Below, piece after piece: positions 25,491-33,671 of a DNA stretch of 35,160 nt. The position numbers and the translations under genes are program-made. Below the pieces are notes generated by a model. That model searched no databases. It was not told the DNA's origin and saw nothing but the letters and a program-made list of their open reading frames with translations. Position 1 is the stretch's first letter; every line of letters begins with the position of its first letter. The stretch is taken from positions 1 to 35,160 of the forward strand of contig JAGXRD010000106.1 in NCBI GenBank assembly GCA_018336035.1, given 5' to 3'. The stretch comes from Alphaproteobacteria bacterium (GTDB lineage Bacteria; Pseudomonadota; Alphaproteobacteria; Ferrovibrionales; Ferrovibrionaceae).

Positions 25491-26105
25491 ATGGCCATTA
25501 CCGTATATCAGAATGACCTGCCGTCCGGCCTCGATCTTGGCCCGGTCGTAGCGGTCGATACCGAGACCATGGGCCTGCGCACCCTGCGCGACCGGCTCTG
25601 TGTCGTGCAGCTTTCGTCCGGTGACGGTAATGCCCATCTGGTGCAGTTCCGCGCCGGCACCGGCTACGCCGCGCCGAACCTGAAGCGCCTGCTGGAAGAT
25701 CCGAAAGTCCTCAAGCTATTTCATTTCGCGCGCTTCGATCTCGCAGCGCTCAAACAGTATCTCGGCGCAGACACCACGCCGGTTTACTGCACCCGCACGG
25801 CGTCGAAGCTGGTGCGCACCTTCACCGACCGCCATGGCCTGAAGGACCTGTGCCGCGACCTGATCGGCGTGGAAATCTCCAAGCAGGAGCAGTCCTCCGA
25901 TTGGGGCGCCCATGACCTGACCGAGGCGCAGCAGCGCTATGCGGCCTCGGATGTGCTCAACCTGCACCAGCTCAAGACCGTGCTGGACAAGATGCTGGCC
26001 CGCGAAGGGCGCACCGCGCTGGCCGAAGCCTGCTTCGGCTTCCTGCCGGCCCGTGCCGCGCTCGACCTGGCCGGCTGGCCGGAAGACGACATTTTCGCCC
26101 ATTGA
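25491..26105 (+). CDS. Ribonuclease D-like 3'-5' exonuclease
   Basis: 204-residue DEDDy exonuclease, the short form common in alphaproteobacteria that lacks the HRDC domains of the E. coli protein. The catalytic acids are Asp23 and Glu25 (VDTET), Asp83 (FHFARFD), and Tyr150 with Asp154 (RYAASD). It trims the 3-prime ends of tRNA and other small RNAs in the cytoplasm. ATG 25491 gives the family N-terminus. The open frame upstream overlaps the tRNA gene and is rejected. Only 67 bases separate it from tRNA-Leu, so the two may share transcription, and in related genomes this gene stands before kdsD and the lpt genes as it does here. Confidence 0.9.
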   Translation: MAITVYQNDLPSGLDLGPVVAVDTETMGLRTLRDRLCVVQLSSGDGNAHLVQFRAGTGYAAPNLKRLLEDPKVLKLFHFARFDLAALKQYLGADTTPVYCTRTASKLVRTFTDRHGLKDLCRDLIGVEISKQEQSSDWGAHDLTEAQQRYAASDVLNLHQLKTVLDKMLAREGRTALAEACFGFLPARAALDLAGWPEDDIFAH

Positions 26106-26110
26106 TCCCC

Positions 26111-26134
26111 TTTTGATTCTGGTTTTGATTCTGG
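26111..26134 (+). repeat. Perfect tandem repeat of a 12-base unit
   Basis: TTTTGATTCTGG occurs twice back to back (26111-26122 and 26123-26134), starting five bases after the ribonuclease D stop codon. A third, partial similarity is not present. Copy number may vary between strains. No function is evident. Confidence 0.85.
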
Positions 26135-26217
26135 GACTTACCGCGCATACGGCCAGGCCCTGAATTCGGCCGCGAACCGGTCATCAGGTTTGCAATTCAG
26201 GGGGCGATTCTCCATAC

Positions 26218-26234
26218 TTGGCACGATTCTTGTT
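26218..26234 (+). promoter_or_regulatory. Sigma-54-like -24/-12 promoter upstream of kdsD
   Basis: TTGGCACG (26218-26225), four bases, then TTGTT (26230-26234) matches the RpoN consensus YTGGCACG-N4-TTGCW with a single mismatch (C to T in the -12 GC). A start near 26246 would lie about 13 bases before the kdsD ATG. The same bases form a 5-bp inverted repeat GGCAC/GTGCC (26220-26224, 26236-26240), so a chance match or operator is also possible. No enhancer-binding-protein gene is present nearby. Confidence 0.4.
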
Positions 26235-26258
26235 AGTGCCTCCGAGCGGTGAAAGCCT

Positions 26259-27368
26259 ATGACATCCGCACCCTCCGCCGCGCGAGTGAACCGCGCCGGA
26301 AAGAAACGTGCGAAAGCGCAACCCAAGACCAGCCCGTCCAAGCCCTCTCTGGCAAAGGTGGTGCAGGTCGCCAGCCGGCGTCCGGCGGGCAGTCCCGATA
26401 TCGAAGTCGGCCGCCGCGTCCTGATGATGGAAGCCAACGGGCTGGCCGCGCTTGCGGCAAGCCTGGACGACAATTTCAGCCGGGCTGTCGACGTGCTGAT
26501 GGGCGTTAGCCGGGAAGGCGGGCATGCGCGTGCCATTATTTCCGGCATGGGCAAAAGCGGTCATGTCGCGCGCAAGATTGCCGCCACGCTGGCCTCTACC
26601 GGCACACCGGCCAGTTTCGTGCATCCGGGCGAAGCCAGCCACGGCGATCTCGGCATGATCATGCCGGGCGACGTGGTGATCTGCCTGTCGAATTCCGGCG
26701 AGACGCAGGAACTGGCAGATGTGATCGCGCACGCCAAGCGCTTCGCCATTCCGCTGATCGCCATGACCAAGAAAGCCAAGTCCGCCCTGGGCGATGCCGC
26801 CGACATTGTGCTGCTGGTGCCGCCAGTGGAAGAGGCCTGCCCGATTGCGCAGGCGCCCACCACCTCCACCACCATGATGCTGGCCCTGGGCGATGCCCTG
26901 GCCGTCGCGCTGATGGAGCGCAAGGGTTTCACCAAGGATCAGTTCCGCGTTTTCCATCCCGGCGGCAAGCTGGGCAAGCAACTGGTCAAAGTGAAGGACC
27001 TGATGCACTCCGGTGCCGCAATGCCTTTGGTGCCGGTCGGCACGCCGATGCGCGAAGCGCTCGTCACCATGGCCGGCCGCAGCTTTGGCTGTATCGGCAT
27101 CGTCGGTAAGACTGGCCGCGATAAGGACAAGCTGCTGGGCATCGTCACCGACGGCGATCTGCGCCGCCATATCGAGGGTGATCTGCTGAACCAGAAGGTT
27201 GAAGCGGTGATGACGAAAAAGCCCATCACCATCGGACCGAACCAGTTGGCGGGCGAAGCACTGGGTGAGATGAACCGGCGTCGCGTTACGGCCTTCTTCG
27301 TGATCGAAAACAGCCGTCCCGTCGGCATCCTGCACATGCATGATTGCGTGCGTGCGGGAATCACCTGA
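26259..27368 (+). CDS. kdsD: Arabinose-5-phosphate isomerase (KpsF/GutQ family)
   Basis: Converts D-ribulose 5-phosphate to D-arabinose 5-phosphate, the first committed step to KDO for lipopolysaccharide, in the cytoplasm. The 369-residue protein has an SIS sugar-isomerase domain (about 60-200; GMGKSGHVARK from residue 96, SNSGETQE further on) and two CBS domains (about 250-365). Compared with the usual 320-330 residues it has an extra basic, low-complexity N-terminus of about 40 residues (rich in Ala, Lys, Arg, Ser and Pro). A later start would need a non-ATG codon or trimming, so this extension may be real or a start-site error. It heads the lptC-lptA-lptB-rpoN set and is preceded by a sigma-54-like element. 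Confidence 0.92.
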   Translation: MTSAPSAARVNRAGKKRAKAQPKTSPSKPSLAKVVQVASRRPAGSPDIEVGRRVLMMEANGLAALAASLDDNFSRAVDVLMGVSREGGHARAIISGMGKSGHVARKIAATLASTGTPASFVHPGEASHGDLGMIMPGDVVICLSNSGETQELADVIAHAKRFAIPLIAMTKKAKSALGDAADIVLLVPPVEEACPIAQAPTTSTTMMLALGDALAVALMERKGFTKDQFRVFHPGGKLGKQLVKVKDLMHSGAAMPLVPVGTPMREALVTMAGRSFGCIGIVGKTGRDKDKLLGIVTDGDLRRHIEGDLLNQKVEAVMTKKPITIGPNQLAGEALGEMNRRRVTAFFVIENSRPVGILHMHDCVRAGIT

Positions 27369-27379
27369 AGCATGGCACC

Positions 27380-28060
27380 ATGATGACCGCGGATCTCAGC
27401 CAGCAAGGATCGTCAAAGTCCCGTCGCAGCGCGCAGTTCGCGCCGCGCGATGCCGGCCATGTGCTATCTGCGCTGCCGCGGCGTCGCGGCTTCGTGCGCT
27501 TCATGAAATTCATCCTGCCGATGATCGCGCTCGCCACGGTAGTCACCGTGATCGCCTGGCCGCAGATGGTGAAGCGCCGCATGGCGATTCCGCTGACCTT
27601 CAGCGATGTGGAAACCGCCAATGCCGCGCTGGTGATGAACAATCCGCGCTACCGCGGCACTGATACCAACGGGCAGCCCTATGTGGTGACTGCCGATCGC
27701 GCGATCCAGGATCCGAACGACGACAAGCAGGTGACGCTGGATCGCGTGCAGGCCGACATCACCATGACCAATGGCGAATGGTGGTCGCTGAATTCCGATA
27801 CGGGGCTCTATAACGGCACGAGCCAGATCCTGGACCTGTTCGGCAACATCAACGTCTACGGCGATCGCGGTACCGAGATGCATGGTCATTCCGCCGAGAT
27901 CAACCTGCAGACCAAAGTGATCTCCAGCGACGAGAAGGTCTGGGGTCAGGCCAGTTTCGGCACCATCAATGCCAACGGCTTGCGGGTCTATGACAGAGGG
28001 CGGGTCATCGTGTTTATCAATGGCGTGAAGACGAAAGTCTTGCCGCAGAAGCAGGGATGA
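27380..28060 (+). CDS. lptC: LPS export ABC transporter periplasmic protein LptC
   Basis: 226-residue bitopic protein of the LPS transport bridge. A basic cytoplasmic N-terminus (about 45 residues) precedes one membrane helix (about 48-68, KFILPMIALATVVTVIAWPQ) and a periplasmic beta-jellyroll. The segment NPRYRGTDTNGQPYVVTADRA is typical of alphaproteobacterial LptC. It receives LPS from the inner-membrane LptBFG extractor and passes it to LptA. ATG 27380 or the adjacent ATG 27383 are equally possible starts; both follow the kdsD stop by about a dozen bases. Its stop overlaps the lptA start in ATGA (28057-28060). Confidence 0.9.
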   Translation: MMTADLSQQGSSKSRRSAQFAPRDAGHVLSALPRRRGFVRFMKFILPMIALATVVTVIAWPQMVKRRMAIPLTFSDVETANAALVMNNPRYRGTDTNGQPYVVTADRAIQDPNDDKQVTLDRVQADITMTNGEWWSLNSDTGLYNGTSQILDLFGNINVYGDRGTEMHGHSAEINLQTKVISSDEKVWGQASFGTINANGLRVYDRGRVIVFINGVKTKVLPQKQG

Positions 28061-28715
28061 GCGGAATGAATTGCTTCCGTCGATATCTGCCGGGCGTCGC
28101 ACTGGCCGCAACGGTTCTGGTTGCCGGCGCGCTGCCGGCTGCGGCGCAGATCGGCCTCGGTTCACGGCAGGGCAATAACGAACCGATCGACATTTCCTCC
28201 GATACGCTCGAAGTGCAGCAGGACAAGCAGCTGGCCATCTTCCGCGGCAAGGTCGACGTGATCCAGGGTGACAGCCGCCTGCGCTCCGATGAGCTTTTTG
28301 TCTATTACAAGGACCGCGCGGCACAACAGGGCGCCGGACAACCGCAACGTCCGCCGGCCCAGCGTCCTGCCGCGGCACCGGGCGCTGCCGGCGCGGATTC
28401 CAGCTCGATCAGCAAGATCGAGGCGAAGGGCAATGTTTTCGTCTCGACGCCCAAGGAACGCGCCCAGGGCGACTTCGGTGTTTATGATGTGGACAAGAAG
28501 ACGATCACGCTGACCGGCAATGTGCTGCTGACCAGCGATGACAGCACGCTGCGCTGCGCGCGCGCGGTGATGTATCAGGAAACTGGCCGCAGCACCTGCG
28601 ACCCGGCCGCCGGGCAGCGCGTGCGCGGCGTGATCATTCCGAACAACAGCGGCGCTAACACCAACGTCGCGCCTGCACCCGGTACCCCCGCGCAGCAGCA
28701 GGGGGGGCAGCGCCG

Positions 28716-28719
<4 letters not shown>
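28057..28719 (+). CDS. lptA: LPS transport periplasmic protein LptA
   Basis: 220-residue periplasmic OstA/LptA-like protein. The signal peptide is about 30 residues, with cleavage near ALPAAAQ-I. The beta-jellyroll repeats that form the LPS conduit begin with [32 protein letters not shown] Pro/Ala/Gln-rich insertion (about residues 90-113) interrupts the jellyroll, and the C-terminal tail is Ala/Pro/Gln-rich (after about 195). Such low-complexity segments occur in alphaproteobacterial LptA proteins. The gene overlaps lptC by four bases upstream and lptB by four bases downstream (ATGA at 28716-28719), so the three should be translated together. Confidence 0.9.
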
Positions 28720-29513
<794 letters not shown>

Positions 29514-29527
29514 CGGGCCCCTAAACC

Positions 29528-31081
29528 ATGGCCTTGGGTCCTCGTCTTGAGCTGAGGCAGGGTCAGGCGCTCGTTATGACGCCGCAGTTGCAGCAGGCTA
29601 TCAAGCTGCTGCAGCTCTCCAATCTCGAACTGACCGCTTATGTCGAGCAGGAGCTGGAGCGTAATCCGCTGCTCGAACGCGTGGACGGTGATGGCGGCGG
29701 CGAGGACAATCGCGACGCCTTCGAGGTGGCAGACGGCGACGCACCGGTCGAGCGTCTCGACCTCGAGTCCGACCGCAGCGCTGATAAAGCGCGCGAGGCG
29801 ATGGATGTCGATGCTGACGGCGACAACACCTTCAACAACGACAGCGGCTACGATGCCGCCAATGCCGATATCGGCCTGGCCAGCAACTATATCAAAGGCA
29901 GCGGCGGCGACAGCCGCTTCGACGAGGATGGCGGCGGTCTTGAACAGACGCTGTCGGAAAACCCGAGCCTGCGCGAGCATGTGGAGGAGCATTGGCTGCT
30001 GATGCCGGCCAATGCGACCGACCGCCTGATCGGCGCGGCGCTGATCGATGCGCTGGATGAGGCCGGCTACCTGTCCGAACCGCTGGAGGAGATCGCGGCC
30101 CGCCTGGGCATCGATGCCGACGAGGTGGAGGCGGTGCTGGTCGATCTGCAGACCATCGAGCCGGCCGGGATTTTCGCCCGCTCGCTGAAGGAATGCCTGG
30201 GCCTGCAGCTCAAGGCGCGCGACCGTCTTGACCCGGCGATGCAGGCGTTGCTGGACAACCTGGAAATGCTGGCCAAGCGCGACATTCCGGGCCTGATGCG
30301 CGTCTGCGGCGTCGACCAGGAAGACATCGCCGATATGGTGCAGGAAATCCGCGCACTGAATCCCAAGCCCGGCCTGCTGTTCGGCGGCGAGCCGGTGCAG
30401 ACGCTGGTGCCCGACGTTTACATCCGGCGCGCCAATGACGGCAGCTGGACGGTGGAACTGAACAGCGACACGCTGCCGCGCGTGCTGGTCAACAGCCGCT
30501 ACTATGCCAAGGTCACCAAGCCGGAAAAGAGCAACGGCGCGCAGAACAGCCAGCTCAAGCAGACCAAGACCTATATGTCGGACTGCCTGAATTCGGCGAA
30601 CTGGCTGGTCAAGTCGCTCGATCAGCGCGCCCAGACCATCCTGAAAGTGGCCAGCGAGATCGTGCGGCAGCAGGATGCGTTCCTGCGCCATGGCGTATCG
30701 CATCTCAAGCCGCTCAACCTGCGCGCTGTGGCGGAAGCCATCGAGATGCACGAAAGCACGGTCAGCCGCGTCACATCCAACAAGACGATGGCGACGCCGC
30801 GCGGTATTTTCGAGATGAAGTATTTCTTCACCGCCAGCATTGCCGCCACCGATGGCGGTGAGGCCTTCTCGGCGGAATCGATCCGTCACCGCATCAAGGT
30901 GCTGATCGATGCCGAAAGCGCCGAGGATGTGCTGTCAGACGACAAGATCGTCGAGATGCTGGCCGGCAAGGGCGTCGATATCGCCCGCCGCACGGTGGCG
31001 AAATATCGCGAAGCCATGAATATCCCGTCTTCAGTGGAACGCCGGCGTCTCAAGAAGGCCGGCCTGCTGAAGGCGGGCTGA
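29528..31081 (+). CDS. rpoN: RNA polymerase sigma-54 factor
   Basis: 517-residue sigma-54 that directs polymerase to -24/-12 promoters and needs enhancer-binding proteins to open them. Region I is the Gln/Leu-rich activator-contact segment (LELRQGQALVMTPQLQQAIKLLQ-like, first 50 residues). An acidic Asp-rich region II (about 55-150) follows, then the core-binding domain (about 160-300) and the DNA-binding domain. The RpoN box ARRTVAKYRE lies at residues 486-495. No clear ribosome-binding site precedes ATG 29528, so it may depend on re-initiation after lptB, 14 bases upstream. The position after lptB and before hpf-ptsN is conserved in proteobacteria, except for the carbonic anhydrase gene inserted downstream here. 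Confidence 0.97.
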   Translation: MALGPRLELRQGQALVMTPQLQQAIKLLQLSNLELTAYVEQELERNPLLERVDGDGGGEDNRDAFEVADGDAPVERLDLESDRSADKAREAMDVDADGDNTFNNDSGYDAANADIGLASNYIKGSGGDSRFDEDGGGLEQTLSENPSLREHVEEHWLLMPANATDRLIGAALIDALDEAGYLSEPLEEIAARLGIDADEVEAVLVDLQTIEPAGIFARSLKECLGLQLKARDRLDPAMQALLDNLEMLAKRDIPGLMRVCGVDQEDIADMVQEIRALNPKPGLLFGGEPVQTLVPDVYIRRANDGSWTVELNSDTLPRVLVNSRYYAKVTKPEKSNGAQNSQLKQTKTYMSDCLNSANWLVKSLDQRAQTILKVASEIVRQQDAFLRHGVSHLKPLNLRAVAEAIEMHESTVSRVTSNKTMATPRGIFEMKYFFTASIAATDGGEAFSAESIRHRIKVLIDAESAEDVLSDDKIVEMLAGKGVDIARRTVAKYREAMNIPSSVERRRLKKAGLLKAG

Positions 31082-31094
31082 ACCAGGAGAGACT

Positions 31095-31742
31095 ATGGCC
31101 GATATCGCGCCACTGTTTGAGAGTAACCGCGCCTGGGCGATGTCCAAGCTGAAGGCCGATCCGGGCTTCTTCGGCCGCCTGGCAGACCAGCAGACTCCGT
31201 CCTATCTGTGGATCGGCTGCGCCGACAGCCGCGTGCCGGCCAACGAAATCGTCGGTCTGGATCCGGGCGAATTGTTCGTCCACCGCAATGTCGCCAACCT
31301 GTTCCATCCGGCTGACATGAACTGCCTGGCGGTATTGCAGTACGCCATCGAGTTTCTGAAGGTGAAGCATGTGATTGTCACCGGGCATTACGGTTGCGGC
31401 GGCGTGCGCGCCGCGATGCAGCCGCAGCAGCTCGGGTTGATTGACCACTGGCTGCGGCCGATCCGTGACGTCTATGCCAAGAACGAAGCCGAGTTGAAGG
31501 ATGTCGTGGACGAGTACAGGCGGCTCAATCTGCTCTGCGAAATGAATGTGCGCGAACAGGTTACCAATCTCGCCAAGACGACGATCGTGCAGAATGCCTG
31601 GCATCGCGGCCAGGACCTCAGCCTGCATGGCTGGGTATACGGAATATCCAATGGCTTGATCCGCGATCTTGGCGTCACCATATCCGGGGTCGAGCCGGTC
31701 GACCGAGTCTTCCGTACCGAACCGGTCCCGCCGGCATCTTAA
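31095..31742 (+). CDS. Beta-class carbonic anhydrase
   Basis: 215-residue enzyme that interconverts CO2 and bicarbonate in the cytoplasm. The zinc site is complete: Cys42 and the Asp44-Arg46 dyad in GCADSRVPANE, His98 and Cys101 in GHYGCGGVRAA. Length and motifs match the proteobacterial Can/CynT group. AGGAG lies a few bases before ATG 31095. It is 13 bases downstream of rpoN and on the same strand, so it is probably co-transcribed with it. It stands where hpf would directly follow rpoN in most relatives, and the downstream hpf gene has its own promoter, consistent with an insertion that separated the two. Confidence 0.95.
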   Translation: MADIAPLFESNRAWAMSKLKADPGFFGRLADQQTPSYLWIGCADSRVPANEIVGLDPGELFVHRNVANLFHPADMNCLAVLQYAIEFLKVKHVIVTGHYGCGGVRAAMQPQQLGLIDHWLRPIRDVYAKNEAELKDVVDEYRRLNLLCEMNVREQVTNLAKTTIVQNAWHRGQDLSLHGWVYGISNGLIRDLGVTISGVEPVDRVFRTEPVPPAS

Positions 31743-31821
31743 CCATTGGCGCATGCGTTAATCGCAGTTAGATGCCTGTGGATAGTTTATGAATCAATGA
31801 GTTAACGGATTTCACATGCGG

Positions 31822-31850
31822 TTGACAGCGAAAAAGGCGTTCTCTATGGT
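31822..31850 (+). promoter_or_regulatory. Sigma-70 promoter of hpf-ptsN
   Basis: A perfect -35 TTGACA (31822-31827), a 17-base spacer and TATGGT (31845-31850, 4/6) give the best housekeeping promoter seen in the window. Transcription would start near 31857, leaving a leader of about 68 bases before hpf. The rest of 31743-31924 is AT-richer and contains no gene I can support. Confidence 0.7.
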
Positions 31851-31924
31851 CCGCGCCGCATGACGGGCGATGGCCGCCGTATTACACTCGTGCTCTGACC
31901 GATCGAACTCGGATTTCGACACAG

Positions 31925-32251
31925 ATGAAAATCCTGACTTCCGGACAGCAACTCGACCTCGGCGACGCTTTGCGCGCCTATGTCGAGGAACATCTCTCTG
32001 CCGCCGTGTCCAAATACATGGACAATGCGATCGAGGCCAATGTCGTCTTCCGACGCGATGGCTCGATGTATCATTGTCAATGCACGGTCCATATCGGTGC
32101 GGGGATTTCCATGCAGGCTGCCGCCGACGGCAACGACATCTACGTCAGCTTCGATCAGGCACTGGACAAGCTTGCCAAGCAGGTCCGGCGCGACAAGCGC
32201 AAGCGGCGCAATCATCACCAGCGGCAATCTGAAGCCGGAGATGCTGTCTGA
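31925..32251 (+). CDS. hpf: Ribosome hibernation-promoting factor, short form
   Basis: 108-residue protein of the HPF/RaiA family, which binds the 30S subunit at the mRNA/tRNA channel and silences ribosomes in stationary phase. The beta-alpha-beta-beta-beta-alpha fold is recognisable from MKILTSGQQLDLGDALRAYV to DKLAKQVRRDKRKRRNHH, with a basic C-terminal helix and tail. It lacks the C-terminal dimerisation domain of long HPF, the form usual in many alphaproteobacteria. Only 19 bases separate it from ptsN, so the missing domain is not lost to a frameshift. It is transcribed from the promoter at 31822-31850 and probably continues into ptsN. The ribosome-binding site is weak. Confidence 0.92.
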   Translation: MKILTSGQQLDLGDALRAYVEEHLSAAVSKYMDNAIEANVVFRRDGSMYHCQCTVHIGAGISMQAAADGNDIYVSFDQALDKLAKQVRRDKRKRRNHHQRQSEAGDAV

Positions 32252-32270
32252 GCCTTGTTGAGAGGCCAGC

Positions 32271-32774
32271 ATGCATTCAATGGCAGACGCCGCGGAGGCA
32301 TCGTTCCCTATGGAAATCTTTCAGCTCTTGAGCCCGGATGGCGTGATCGCCAACCTCAAGGCCAACAGCAAAAAGCAGGCGCTGCAGGAACTTTCTGCCC
32401 GCGCCGCGAAAATCACCGGTCAGCACGAACGCGCGATCTTCGACACGCTGCTTGAGCGCGAGCGCCTGGGCACCACTGGCGTCGGCAACGGGATTGCGAT
32501 TCCGCATGGTCGTCTGCCGGGCCTGGACAAGCTTTACGGCCTGTTCGCGCGCGTTGAGCGCCCGATCGATTTCGATTCGATCGACGAAATGCCGGTCGAT
32601 CTGGTTTTCCTGCTGCTGGCGCCTGAATCGGCCGGTGCCGACCATCTCAAGGCGCTGGCGCGCGTGTCGCGCCTGCTGCGCGACAAGGGCGTTTGCGAAA
32701 AGCTGCGCGGCGCCGAAAGCGCCGATGCAATTTACGCCCTGCTGACCGACAGCCCGACCAGCCACGCCGCCTAA
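32271..32774 (+). CDS. ptsN: Nitrogen-regulatory PTS enzyme IIA (EIIA-Ntr)
   Basis: 167-residue PTS EIIA type-2 domain protein that receives phosphate from PtsP/PtsO (not in the window) and regulates potassium, nitrogen and carbon functions by protein contacts. The phospho-acceptor is His79 in GNGIAIPHGRLPG (His66 if translation begins at ATG 32310). ATG 32271 has GAGAGG 5 bases upstream and is my choice; ATG 32310 would give the canonical 154-residue length but has a more distant GGAGG. The stop codon lies in the loop of a hairpin (32762-32784). The gene follows hpf closely, as in most proteobacteria. Confidence 0.93.
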   Translation: MHSMADAAEASFPMEIFQLLSPDGVIANLKANSKKQALQELSARAAKITGQHERAIFDTLLERERLGTTGVGNGIAIPHGRLPGLDKLYGLFARVERPIDFDSIDEMPVDLVFLLLAPESAGADHLKALARVSRLLRDKGVCEKLRGAESADAIYALLTDSPTSHAA

Positions 32775-32784
32775 AGCGGCGTGG
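32762..32784 (+). terminator. Hairpin terminator overlapping the ptsN stop codon
   Basis: CCACGCCGC (32762-32770) and GCGGCGTGG (32776-32784) form a perfect 9-bp stem with a 5-base loop that contains the TAA stop (32772-32774). A moderately T-rich stretch follows (32790-32803) but no clean T-run. It may separate ptsN from the convergent DUF1150 gene. Confidence 0.6.
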
Positions 32785-32802
32785 TGATCGTTCTATCTCA
32801 TC

Positions 32803-33048
32803 TTACTGAACGCTGACCGGTAGAAGCTCGTTCTGCACGGCGGCTGCGAAGGCGAGGTCGCGTTCCGGCGCGAACCCCAGCTGCGTGCCATTGGCGGCAT
32901 AGATACCCCAGGCCAGACCCTCCGGCGTCTGCACCGGGCGGATATATGCCAGATCAGGGGCGCCGAGATTGGCGAAGGTTTCTTCTGTCATCAGCGGTTG
33001 GGTCTGCAATTCTTCGAACTTGCTGTCTTGATTACTGGGGATACCCAT
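32803..33048 (-). CDS. DUF1150 family protein
   Basis: 81-residue conserved alphaproteobacterial protein of unknown function. The family core LGAPDLAYIRPVQTPEGLAWGIYAANGTQLGFAPERDLAFAAA is complete, ending in the common LLPVSVQ-type tail. It is cytoplasmic, with no signal peptide or membrane segment. ATG 33048 has AAGGAG at a 7-base spacing and fixes the start; an upstream in-frame ATG at 33075 overlaps the hsp20 end and lacks a site. It lies 23 bases downstream of hsp20, the same pairing seen in other alphaproteobacteria, so a link to heat-shock or protein quality control is plausible but unproven. Confidence 0.9.
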   Translation of the reverse strand: MGIPSNQDSKFEELQTQPLMTEETFANLGAPDLAYIRPVQTPEGLAWGIYAANGTQLGFAPERDLAFAAAVQNELLPVSVQ

Positions 33049-33071
33049 TTGCTTTCTCCTTCCGGCCGCTT

Positions 33072-33539
33072 TCAATTGCGTCCGGTTCCAGGCTTGCCGC
33101 CGACGCCCAAAGTGTCGGCACGACCGCCATCCGTCGTAGTAATAGCAATATTGCGGACCTGAGGTTCCGGCCGCGGGCGATGTAAATCGATATGCAGCAG
33201 GCCATTGCCAAGTTCGGCGCGCACGACCTCTATGCCTTCCGCCAGAACAAAGCTACGCTGGAACTGCCGCGCCGCGATGCCGCGGTGAAGAAACACGCGT
33301 TCCTTGTCGTCAGTTTGTTTACCGCGGATGGCCAGCTGGTTGTCCTCTACGGTAATGGCGAGGTCGGCAGGACCAAAACCGGCAACGGCAAGCGTGATAC
33401 GCAGCTCGCTCTCACCGGTCTGCTCAATATTGTAGGGCGGATAACCTTCGGATCCAGCTTTGGTCGCGCGCTCGATCATGCGTTCGACATGGTCGAAGCC
33501 GAGCAGCAGCGGGCTGGAAAATATGGAAACACGGCTCAT
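33072..33539 (-). CDS. Small heat-shock protein, Hsp20/IbpA type
   Basis: 155-residue ATP-independent chaperone. A short N-terminal arm (SRVSIFSSPLLLGFDHVERM) precedes the alpha-crystallin domain (about 35-130, with YPPYNIEQTGESELRITLAVAGF and the region GLLHIDLHRPRPEP). A C-terminal I-x-I motif (NIAI) allows oligomerisation. It holds unfolded proteins in the cytoplasm under heat stress. AAAGGAG lies 6 bases before ATG 33539 but is sequestered in a predicted hairpin, and a sigma-32-like promoter lies upstream, so both transcription and translation look heat-controlled. The DUF1150 gene follows on the same transcript. Confidence 0.95.
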   Translation of the reverse strand: MSRVSIFSSPLLLGFDHVERMIERATKAGSEGYPPYNIEQTGESELRITLAVAGFGPADLAITVEDNQLAIRGKQTDDKERVFLHRGIAARQFQRSFVLAEGIEVVRAELGNGLLHIDLHRPRPEPQVRNIAITTTDGGRADTLGVGGKPGTGRN

Positions 33540-33545
33540 TCTGCA

Positions 33546-33583
33546 CTCCTTTGAAAGCGAGTTGCCACCCGGACCCTCAAAGG
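33546..33583 (-). promoter_or_regulatory. RNA-thermometer-like hairpin masking the hsp20 ribosome-binding site
   Basis: On the minus strand CCTTTGAGGG (33583-33574) can pair over ten positions with CTTTCAAAGG (33557-33548), including two G-U pairs. The second arm contains AAAGG of the AAAGGAG ribosome-binding site (33552-33546). The loop is 16 bases. Such ROSE- or fourU-like leaders are known in alphaproteobacterial small heat-shock genes. The pairing was done by hand and stability was not calculated. Confidence 0.55.
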
Positions 33584-33600
33584 CATCCGGACAATGCAGG

Positions 33601-33629
33601 ATGTGGGGTGTGGCGGGTTGCGGATCAAG
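33601..33629 (-). promoter_or_regulatory. Sigma-32 (RpoH)-like promoter of hsp20
   Basis: Read on the minus strand, CTTGAT (33629-33624), 15 bases, then CCCCACAT (33608-33601) matches the heat-shock consensus CTTGAA-N13-15-CCCCATNT with one mismatch in each element. Transcription would start near 33594, giving a leader of about 55 bases that contains the hairpin. Confidence 0.6.
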
Positions 33630-33671
33630 GGCTGTCTAGGCAGGATATTGACGCGCAAACGGAGGATTATT